Origin: Candidatus Pacearchaeota archaeon RBG_13_36_9
GTDB taxonomy: Archaea > Nanobdellota > Nanobdellia > Pacearchaeales > GW2011-AR1
Reading direction: 5' to 3'
DNA length: 5,413 nucleotides
Assembly (NCBI GenBank): GCA_001786395.1
Contig: MFWN01000027.1
Location: 173 to 5,585 of the forward strand
Of this stretch, positions 1-3,495 are shown piece after piece; positions within the stretch are counted from its first letter, which is position 1, and the number at the start of each line of letters is the position of its first letter. The notes below the pieces were generated by a model. The model saw only the letters and a program-made list of their open reading frames with translations. It had not been told where the DNA came from and searched no databases. The position numbers and the translations under genes were made by a program.

Positions 1-12
1 TTTACCGCAATA

Positions 13-240
13 TTACCTACTGGCAGCTTCAATTTCTGCTTTATCAAATGAAGTATAGTGGCACTTGCCACAATAAAGCCTGCCGCACGAGTTAGCTAGA
101 AAAACTCCTGGCCCGCATCTTGGGCAGAACCTTCCCCTGGAAGTTTTGTCTCCCTCAATCTTATAATGTTTCCATTTCTGGGAAGTGGGCTTGTTCCTGG
201 GTTTTTTCTTGCCCTTTGGTCCTGATTTTTCTTTTGCCAT
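13..240 (-). CDS. rps27ae: Small-subunit ribosomal protein S27ae (eS31 family)
   Basis: A 75-residue structural protein of the 30S subunit. The C-terminal half has the family zinc ribbon: FCPRCGPGVF with Cys39 and Cys42, then YCGKCHYT with Cys57 and Cys60. An additional Cys52 lies between the pairs. The first 30 or so residues are Lys/Arg/Pro-rich, a likely rRNA-contacting extension; the protein is a little longer than the 50-65 residues I associate with archaeal S27ae. It is the last gene of the minus-strand operon visible here. Its ATG lies 2 nt after the rps24e stop, and a GGAGG at 254-258, inside the end of rps24e, is a plausible though distant ribosome-binding site. Identification is secure from the ribbon motif and the conserved neighbourhood. 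Confidence 0.94.
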   Translation of the reverse strand: MAKEKSGPKGKKKPRNKPTSQKWKHYKIEGDKTSRGRFCPRCGPGVFLANSCGRLYCGKCHYTSFDKAEIEAASR

Positions 241-242
241 AA

Positions 243-572
243 TTACTGTGTCTCCTCCTTCTTTTCGCCTTCAGCTTTAGGCGCTGCTGTGGTCTCTGCA
301 GCTTTTTTTACTGCATCCCTCTTCTTCTTGGAAATTATCTCTGTCTTCTCCTTGTCCTCTTTATTAGTATAGATAGAGGCTACAATTAGAAAGGTTTTCC
401 TTCCAAATTTCCCCCTAATGCTCTTAACAACAATGTTCTCCTCGTCTGCTTTAAAGTGCTCTGCAATGAGCCTTACAGCATCTTCCATGCTCGGATTCTT
501 GCCTGCATCGGTGATTATCTTTAGCTCTCTTCTCCTTAACAACTCATTTTGCTTGTCTTCTATTATTTCCAT
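243..572 (-). CDS. rps24e: Small-subunit ribosomal protein S24e
   Basis: A 109-residue 30S subunit protein. Recognisable family segments are NELLRRRELKI near residues 9-19, the NPSMEDAVRLIAEHF helix near 26-40, and the signature strand GKFGRKTFLIVASIY at 54-68. The last 25-30 residues form a charged, Ala/Lys/Glu-rich tail without expected structure. The gene lies 17 nt downstream of the spt4 stop. No convincing Shine-Dalgarno precedes its ATG, so translation is probably coupled to upstream genes. In many euryarchaea a GTP-dependent dephospho-CoA kinase gene lies between spt4 and rps24e (general knowledge); it is absent here and the two genes are adjacent. Confidence 0.93.
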   Translation of the reverse strand: MEIIEDKQNELLRRRELKIITDAGKNPSMEDAVRLIAEHFKADEENIVVKSIRGKFGRKTFLIVASIYTNKEDKEKTEIISKKKRDAVKKAAETTAAPKAEGEKKEETQ

Positions 573-589
573 GTTAAATGTGATTAGAA

Positions 590-781
590 CTATCTGGCCT
601 TGATAGCATAAGCTCCTTTTTCCTTAATCTTTAATTTTTGGGCAACCTCTGATTTTTCAGGGTCCAAAATTATCACTCTCCCTTTCCAGGAGTCAGTTGA
701 TTCTGCAGAACCGCATCTAGGGCATTTGCTCTCTTTCTCGTATAAAGTGCTGCATTTCTTGCATGCTTTTTTTCCTGCCAT
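590..781 (-). CDS. spt4: Transcription elongation factor Spt4 (RpoE'')
   Basis: A 63-residue zinc-finger protein that forms the Spt4-Spt5 clamp factor on archaeal RNA polymerase and promotes processive elongation. The zinc-binding cysteines are at 7, 10, 20 and 23 (CKKC and CPRC). They are followed by the family pattern SWKGRVIILDPEKSEVAQKL at 31-50 and a C-terminal GAYAIKAR, which is the normal archaeal ending. Length is typical. The ATG lies 2 nt after the rpo7 stop, indicating tight co-transcription with the stalk subunit. The Spt5 partner is not in this window. Confidence 0.94.
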   Translation of the reverse strand: MAGKKACKKCSTLYEKESKCPRCGSAESTDSWKGRVIILDPEKSEVAQKLKIKEKGAYAIKAR

Positions 782-783
782 AG

Positions 784-1407
784 TTACTTTTTCTTCTTTC
801 CTCCTTTCTCTGTTTTTTCAGCTTTTTCAGCTTTTTCTTCGTCTTTAGCTGCTTTTTTTGCTGTTGCCTGTGCCTTCTTTTTATCTTCTTTAATCCACTC
901 CAGCTTCCCCAATCCAGGCTGCCTCATCGTAAGCCCTATTTTCGGGTCTTCTCCTTTATAGCTTATGGCAACAACCCTCGCAAGACAGGCGTCTCCTTTC
1001 TTTAAAGCTCTTTTGTTTGACTTGCCAATAAGAGTATTTGTCTTTGAAAAACTGACGTAATCATCCATTGCCTGGCTTATGTGTATCATTCCCTGCATTA
1101 CCCCTAAATCAATAAAAGCCCCAAAATTAGTTATCTCGGTTATAACGCCATAAACCAGCTCGTGCATCTCTGGCTTCCAGACCAGCAGCCTGAACCTGCT
1201 GCTGTAATATGCTGCACCATCCCCGGGGATTATGATTCCCTCGCCTACACTTAAAACATCCAAGACTCCAATTACCTCTCCAATTTCCCTGTCATGATAC
1301 TTGGCATAAGTTTCCTCAAGCTGTTTCTCAACAGCATCCTTAGTAGCCAATCCAAAAAGCTTGGGCTCTACTCTTATGTGATCCTCTACCTCAACAATAT
1401 AGAACAT
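784..1407 (-). CDS. rpo7: RNA polymerase stalk subunit Rpo7 (RpoE') with long charged tail
   Basis: A 207-residue subunit that with Rpo4 forms the RNA polymerase stalk, binding nascent RNA and aiding open-complex formation. Residues 1-80 are the N-terminal polymerase-binding domain, beginning MFYIVEVEDHIRVEP. Residues 82-162 are an S1/OB RNA-binding domain with YGVITEITNFGAFIDLG and GMIHISQ. Residues from about 175 to the end are a Lys/Ala/Glu-rich tail ending in GGKKKK, beyond the normal family end. The start is supported by GAGGA at 1414-1418, 6 nt from the ATG, and by a TATA box at 1448-1455, which predicts a leader of about 20 nt. This is the first gene of the cluster and one of only two here with promoter plus Shine-Dalgarno rather than a leaderless arrangement. 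Confidence 0.95.
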   Translation of the reverse strand: MFYIVEVEDHIRVEPKLFGLATKDAVEKQLEETYAKYHDREIGEVIGVLDVLSVGEGIIIPGDGAAYYSSRFRLLVWKPEMHELVYGVITEITNFGAFIDLGVMQGMIHISQAMDDYVSFSKTNTLIGKSNKRALKKGDACLARVVAISYKGEDPKIGLTMRQPGLGKLEWIKEDKKKAQATAKKAAKDEEKAEKAEKTEKGGKKKK

Positions 1408-1447
1408 TTTTATTCCTCAAAAGACTAACTATATGATAAAAAATGGA

Positions 1448-1455
1448 TTTATAAA
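1448..1455 (-). promoter_or_regulatory. TATA box of the rpo7-spt4-rps24e-rps27ae operon
   Basis: TTTATAAA read on the minus strand. Transcription would begin about 28 nt downstream, near 1427, leaving a short leader that contains the GAGGA ribosome-binding site at 1414-1418. It overlaps a perfect inverted repeat (1451-1472) that also covers the stop codon of the upstream small gene. Confidence 0.6.
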
Positions 1456-1472
1456 GCTTACGAAAGCTTTAT
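1451..1472. terminator. Inverted repeat over a stop codon and the rpo7 TATA box
   Basis: ATAAAGCT at 1451-1458 is the exact reverse complement of 1465-1472, with a 6-nt loop. On the minus strand the hairpin spans the TAA of the small gene at 1469 and is followed by a T6 run at about 1438-1443, a terminator-like order. It overlaps the rpo7 TATA box, so it could equally be a DNA-level operator. The stem is AT-rich and weak, so the terminator call is tentative. Confidence 0.35.
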
Positions 1473-1660
1473 TTTGAAAAATAATCTATTAAAGGCTTTA
1501 TAATTCCATAATAACCAACAAACCACCCTGCTGCACCAACAAGCACAGTTGTTAAGGCCAAAGAAACATCACTTGAATTAGAATGTATACTGTAAACTTG
1601 AGCTAGAGGGTCTTTTATGATAAAAGCCTCTATCCTACTAATACCTCTTGCTGTCCTCAC
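1469..1660 (-). CDS. Small single-pass membrane protein, or 3' part of a broken gene
   Basis: I do not recognise this 63-codon frame, which starts at GTG. It has a polar N-terminal half (TARGISRIEAFIIKDPLAQVY) and one likely membrane span at about residues 33-56 (SLALTTVLVGAAGWFVGYYG), ending in a short polar tail. No in-frame ATG exists; the frame is open upstream to a TAG at 1688-1690. The GTG lies 5 nt after the stop of the 47-codon frame at 1666-1809, with no TATA box at the usual distance, so it depends on that upstream transcript. Removing one 14-nt unit of the repeat at 1662-1689 would join the two frames into a single 108-residue protein. It may therefore be the C-terminal part of a frameshifted gene. 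It is not a convincing SecE, since the usual SecE N-terminal helix and the nusG neighbour are absent. Confidence 0.45.
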   Translation of the reverse strand: MRTARGISRIEAFIIKDPLAQVYSIHSNSSDVSLALTTVLVGAAGWFVGYYGIIKPLIDYFSK

Positions 1661-1661
1661 C

Positions 1662-1689
1662 CTATTTATCCCACTTGTTTTATCCCACT
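1662..1689. repeat. Direct repeat of 11 bp with a 14-nt period
   Basis: On the minus strand AGTGGGATAAA occurs twice, with first bases at 1689 and 1675, separated by a 3-nt spacer. The period is not a multiple of three. The first copy is read in the 47-codon frame as SGIK and the second in the downstream frame as SGIN, so the repeat falls where one frame ends and the other begins. The 3-nt flanks differ between copies, so it is not a perfect tandem duplication. Confidence 0.7.
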
Positions 1690-1809
1690 ACAAATATTCT
1701 TATACTCCCTTGTCTGCCCTTTTCTACCTAAGTTAATTATTCTTCTTGATTCATTAATACCTAAAGGATCAGAATCCAAGGGCGTTTCAAATACCTGCCC
1801 CCCATCCAT
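1666..1809 (-). CDS. 47-residue leaderless small ORF, or 5' part of a broken gene
   Basis: An unrecognised short frame from ATG at 1807-1809 to TAA at 1666-1668. It begins MDGGQVFETPLDSDPLGI and continues with a basic stretch containing SRRIINLGRKGQTREY. No membrane span or metal-binding motif is seen. Its best support is the promoter: TTTAAAAG at 1831-1838 lies 29 nt before the ATG, the same spacing as other leaderless genes in this window, and no Shine-Dalgarno is present. The promoter sits between this gene and the PIN gene stop at 1849, so the two small frames form their own transcription unit. See the 1469-1660 entry for the possibility that both derive from one gene. Function unknown. 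Confidence 0.42.
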   Translation of the reverse strand: MDGGQVFETPLDSDPLGINESRRIINLGRKGQTREYKNICSGIKQVG

Positions 1810-1830
1810 ACTAAAAATAAAGATTAAATA

Positions 1831-1838
1831 CTTTTAAA
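1831..1838 (-). promoter_or_regulatory. TATA box for the 47-codon ORF
   Basis: TTTAAAAG on the minus strand, 29 nt from its first T to the A of the ATG at 1809. It predicts a leaderless transcript. A second AT-rich candidate (1822-1830) is too close to the start codon. Confidence 0.5.
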
Positions 1839-1848
1839 CTTTCCTATA

Positions 1849-2226
1849 CTAGAAAAGTTCCAGTTTTTTCCTGCCTTTTATAGCCAGTATTCTCGCCTTT
1901 CCTTTCAGCTTCTTTTTAAGCTCTTTGTCCATGGTGGCAACAATATCTCCTTCCTTAACTTCTGCTATTATAGCCTCGTCTCCGCCTTTCTCATCTGTTT
2001 TCAAAACTTTAATCTTTTCTTCCACAATATTTTTTTCCAAAATCTGCAGGGCAACAAAAACAGCCCGCCCGTCCTTTGCTTTTTCTTCCTTCGATTTTAA
2101 TTTCTCAAGCTCTGCAACAACAGAAGATAAAACAACAACCTCTCCAGGAACAGGCATCTCGTTGATATAATCTATTTTCTGCTTTGCGCAGTACACTAAA
2201 AAATTAGCATCAAGCATTATTTTCAT
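1849..2226 (-). CDS. PIN-domain nuclease (VapC9/Fcf1-Utp24-like)
   Basis: A 125-residue PIN-fold protein, predicted to be a Mg/Mn-dependent single-strand RNA endonuclease. Counting from the ATG at 2224-2226, the expected acidic active-site residues are Asp6 (MLDANFL), Glu39 (SSVVAELEKL), Asp83 (GGDEAII) and Asp100 (VATMDKELK). The order and spacing fit PIN proteins related to rRNA-processing Fcf1/Utp24 and the archaeal VapC9 group. Such a gene commonly accompanies the rpo7-spt4 cluster in archaea (general knowledge), which favours a housekeeping RNA-processing role over a toxin; no antitoxin gene is adjacent. A GTG one codon upstream (2227-2229) is possible, but the shared TATA box predicts initiation exactly at the ATG. 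There is no Shine-Dalgarno, so it is probably leaderless. Confidence 0.86.
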   Translation of the reverse strand: MKIMLDANFLVYCAKQKIDYINEMPVPGEVVVLSSVVAELEKLKSKEEKAKDGRAVFVALQILEKNIVEEKIKVLKTDEKGGDEAIIAEVKEGDIVATMDKELKKKLKGKARILAIKGRKKLELF

Positions 2227-2246
2227 CACTAAATAAAGAGAAAGAA

Positions 2247-2256
2247 TATTTAAATA
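2247..2256. promoter_or_regulatory. Palindromic bidirectional TATA box for the PIN gene and adk
   Basis: TATTTAAATA is a perfect palindrome centred at 2251.5. The A of the adk ATG (2277) and the A of the PIN ATG (2226) are each 25.5 nt from that centre. Purine-rich BRE-like sequence lies on both outer sides (GAGAAAGAA upstream for adk; AAAGATAG on the minus strand for PIN). Neither gene has a Shine-Dalgarno, so both transcripts are predicted to be leaderless. Confidence 0.65.
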
Positions 2257-2276
2257 ACTATCTTTATTTTTCTTCT

Positions 2277-2894
2277 ATGATAATCCTGTTCATTGGAGCA
2301 CAGGCATCTGGAAAAGGCACTCAAGCCAAAATAATAGCAGGAAAAAAAGGTTTTGCGCACATCTCCACAGGAGATTTGCTTAGGCAAGCAACCGGAGAAT
2401 TAAAAGAAAAAACAGATGTTTATATCTCCAAAGGCAAGTTAGTGCCAGACGATCTGATTCTTGAACTACTGAAGGAAAGGATGAAGCGGCCAGATTGTAA
2501 AAATGGAATCATTCTAGACGGTTTTCCAAGAACATTAGAGCAGGCAGCAGACCTGGAAAAAGTAACAAAAATAGACCAGATTTTTGAAATAAAAATAAGC
2601 GATGAAACAGCAAAAAAGAGATTAACGGGAAGATGGAATTGCAAAAAATGCGGGATAGCTTACAATTTAGTGACTGCACCAAAGCCAAAAAAAGGCAAAC
2701 TCTGTGATAATTGCAATATTCCATTATACCAAAGAGAAGATGATAAGAATGAAAAAGCAATCCAGAAAAGGCTTAACATATATCATGAGCATTCAGAGCC
2801 AGTATTAAAAAAGTATAAAGATAAAGTGATAAAAATTAATGGAGAGCAAACAATTGAAAAGACTACTAAAGATATTCTTGAAAAGTTAGAATAA
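2277..2894 (+). CDS. adk: Adenylate kinase, long form with zinc-binding LID
   Basis: A 205-residue cytosolic nucleotide kinase (ATP + AMP to 2 ADP). The P-loop is GAQASGKGT at 7-15, the AMP-binding segment HISTGDLLR at 28-36, and GFPRT at 82-86 carries the AMP-contacting Arg. RLTGR at 115-119 opens the LID. The LID contains Cys122-x2-Cys125 and Cys143-x2-Cys146, a four-cysteine structural zinc site, followed by QREDD (152-156) with the usual catalytic Arg and Asp residues. This is the bacterial-type long Adk, unlike the short archaeal AdkA, and suggests old transfer or a lineage that kept this form. It starts at a leaderless ATG under the shared TATA box. Confidence 0.95.
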   Translation: MIILFIGAQASGKGTQAKIIAGKKGFAHISTGDLLRQATGELKEKTDVYISKGKLVPDDLILELLKERMKRPDCKNGIILDGFPRTLEQAADLEKVTKIDQIFEIKISDETAKKRLTGRWNCKKCGIAYNLVTAPKPKKGKLCDNCNIPLYQREDDKNEKAIQKRLNIYHEHSEPVLKKYKDKVIKINGEQTIEKTTKDILEKLE

Positions 2895-2925
2895 AACTAT
2901 TTTTACAGCCTATAAAACCTAACAG

Positions 2926-2948
2926 AAAAAAATAAAAAATAAAAAAAA
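2926..2948 (-). terminator. Triple oligo-T terminator of the Glu/Ser repeat gene
   Basis: Read on the minus strand there are runs of T8 (2941-2948), T6 (2934-2939) and T7 (2926-2932), starting 6 nt after the TAA at 2955. Closely spaced T runs without a hairpin are the normal archaeal termination signal. The convergent adk gene has only a T5 at 2900-2904 on the plus strand. Confidence 0.6.
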
Positions 2949-2954
2949 GATTAT

Positions 2955-3155
2955 TTATTCTGCTGCGGCTTCAGTCTCTTCTTCGCTGCTTTCTTCTGTC
3001 GCTTCCTCTGTTGCCTCACTTGCTTCTTCGCTGCTTTCTTCTGTTTCCTCTGTTGCCTCTGCGCTGCTCTCTTCTTCGCTGCTTTCGCTGCTCTCTTCTT
3101 CGCTGCTCTCTTCTTCGCTGCTTTCTTCTTCACTTTCTTCTTGAATTTTAGGCAT
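2955..3155 (-). CDS. Glu/Ser-rich low-complexity acidic protein
   Basis: A 66-residue protein that after MPKIQ is almost entirely Glu (32) and Ser (16), with some Ala and Thr. The core motif SSEEE recurs, followed by looser TEE, ATEE and SSEE variants. It has no hydrophobic core, so it should be disordered and strongly negatively charged. It is a real gene by its signals: GGAGGT at 3160-3165 sits 4 nt from the ATG, TTTAAAAA at 3205-3212 predicts a leader of about 29 nt, and oligo-T runs follow the stop. Possible roles by analogy are binding basic proteins (chaperone-like) or cations, or serving as a phosphorylation target; none is demonstrated. The same DNA is also open in a Lys/Ala/Arg-rich frame (2951-3133), which lacks these signals. 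Confidence 0.7.
   Translation of the reverse strand: MPKIQEESEEESSEEESSEEESSESSEEESSAEATEETEESSEEASEATEEATEESSEEETEAAAE
2976..3122 (-). repeat. 15-bp coding repeat units encoding SSEEE
   Basis: The 15-mer AGCAGCGAAGAAGAG (minus strand) occurs exactly at 3108-3122 and 3093-3107 (adjacent), 3069-3083 and 2976-2990. A 22-bp direct repeat also links 2978-2999 and 3023-3044. Unit differences are in multiples of three, which keeps the acidic frame open. Such a tract is expected to vary in length by slippage or recombination. Confidence 0.8.
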
Positions 3156-3159
3156 TTTT

Positions 3160-3165
3160 ACCTCC
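3160..3165 (-). promoter_or_regulatory. Strong Shine-Dalgarno of the Glu/Ser gene
   Basis: GGAGGT on the minus strand, 4 nt before the ATG at 3153-3155. It is the strongest ribosome-binding site in the window and decides that the acidic frame, not the overlapping basic one, is the main product. Confidence 0.7.
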
Positions 3166-3204
3166 GATTTTTAATTTGATTAATAACTATATGAACCTGA
3201 TTTA

Positions 3205-3212
3205 TTTTTAAA
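3205..3212 (-). promoter_or_regulatory. TATA box of the Glu/Ser gene, possibly bidirectional
   Basis: TTTAAAAA on the minus strand predicts initiation near 3184 and a leader carrying GGAGGT. On the plus strand the same bases read TTTTTAAACC, identical to the core of the tRNA-Trp promoter at 4528-4537. They could therefore drive a plus-strand RNA starting near 3234, ahead of the structured element at 3282-3449. Confidence 0.5.
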
Positions 3213-3281
3213 CCTTGCTATAACAATGTAGTAACTCATGAATAGATAAAAAATAGAAGAAGAATTGCAAAGCTGCTGATG

Positions 3282-3340
3282 TCAAAAACCACAAGTCAAA
3301 GACCTGTGGCATGTTAATGCCACAGCAATGTGGTTTTTGA
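3282..3340. other. Nested inverted repeat with an alternative two-hairpin fold
   Basis: The outer stem 3282-3293 pairs with 3329-3340 (12 bp, perfect). The inner stem 3304-3312 pairs with 3317-3325 (9 bp, perfect) around a GTTA loop. CCACA and TGTGG modules alternate, allowing a second, exclusive fold: 3289-3296 with 3302-3309 (one mismatch), and 3320-3324 with 3329-3333 around a GCAA tetraloop of the GNRA type. No reading frame of note crosses it. It may be part of an uncharacterised RNA or a DNA-level element. Confidence 0.6.
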
Positions 3341-3404
3341 GCATTTCAAGAATATTTTATTCTTGATAACTATCAGAAACATAAAGTTTCTGAAGTGCTC
3401 AAAA
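3335..3404 (+). ncRNA. Candidate structured RNA: three-way junction
   Basis: P1 pairs 3335-3345 with 3394-3404 (11 bp, one U-G pair valid only for a plus-strand RNA). P2 is 3346-3354 with 3358-3366 (9 bp, TTT loop). P3 is 3373-3380 with 3386-3393 (8 bp, ATAAA loop). P2 follows P1 with no gap, P3 abuts the P1 return strand with no gap, and TAACTA (3367-3372) joins P2 to P3. The 5' strand of P1 overlaps the closing strand of the preceding hairpin (3329-3340), so the two cannot form fully together. It lies upstream of the rtcA TATA box and so is not in the predicted rtcA mRNA. I match it to no known RNA family; transcription is unproven. Confidence 0.4.
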
Positions 3405-3428
3405 TTCCATATACCCTCCCCTCTTCAA

Positions 3429-3449
3429 CCACACGTTAAAAACATGTGG
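3429..3449. other. CCACA/TGTGG hairpin upstream of the rtcA promoter
   Basis: CCACACGT (3429-3436) pairs with ACATGTGG (3442-3449) except at one position, around a TAAAA loop. The odd position would be a G-U pair on the minus strand and a C-A mismatch on the plus strand. It repeats the CCACA/TGTGG module of the 3282-3340 element and lies 20 nt before the rtcA TATA box, so it could be an operator-like site. Confidence 0.4.
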
Positions 3450-3469
3450 AATTCTGACATTTAAAAAAT

Positions 3470-3477
3470 TTTATATA
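3470..3477 (+). promoter_or_regulatory. TATA box of rtcA
   Basis: TTTATATA preceded by A-rich BRE-like sequence. Its first T is 26 nt from the ATG at 3496 and 29 nt from a second in-frame ATG at 3499. No Shine-Dalgarno precedes either start, so the message should be leaderless. Confidence 0.65.
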
Positions 3478-3495
3478 TCCCCCTATACTTAAAAT

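Noticed and set aside
418..603. Plus-strand open frame opposite rps24e
   Set aside because: Its Leu/Ser/Phe-rich translation is the antisense of a confidently identified ribosomal protein gene.
1469..1660. SecE / Sec61-gamma
   Set aside because: It has a single membrane span and suggestive size, but lacks the amphipathic SecE N-terminal pattern and the nusG/spt5 neighbour, and starts at GTG next to a likely frameshift.
1925..2170. Plus-strand open frame opposite the PIN gene
   Set aside because: Ser/Phe/Thr-rich antisense of a gene with intact catalytic motifs, with no promoter of its own.
1849..2226. VapBC toxin-antitoxin module
   Set aside because: There is a PIN domain but no antitoxin-like small gene overlaps or precedes it, and the neighbourhood matches a housekeeping archaeal cluster.
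2420..2760. Two minus-strand open frames inside adk
   Set aside because: Both are antisense to conserved adk segments and show no protein-family features.
2951..3133. Lys/Ala/Arg-rich histone H1-like frame as a gene
   Set aside because: It starts at GTG with no Shine-Dalgarno or promoter at a suitable distance and lies wholly within the acidic repeat gene, which has ATG, GGAGGT, a TATA box and a terminator. Kept only as a finding.
3282..3404. IS200/IS605 end or MITE
   Set aside because: Hairpins are present, but no transposase remnant, no second copy and no target duplication can be seen in the window. Only a genome-wide copy count could revive this.
3282..3449. CRISPR array
   Set aside because: The CCACA/TGTGG modules are short and alternate in orientation, with no constant-length spacers or identical direct repeats of 20 nt or more.
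3282..3449. H/ACA or C/D-box guide RNA, SRP RNA or RNase P RNA
   Set aside because: No kink-turn, no properly placed ACA, no matching C and D box pair, and none of the conserved SRP or RNase P core motifs.
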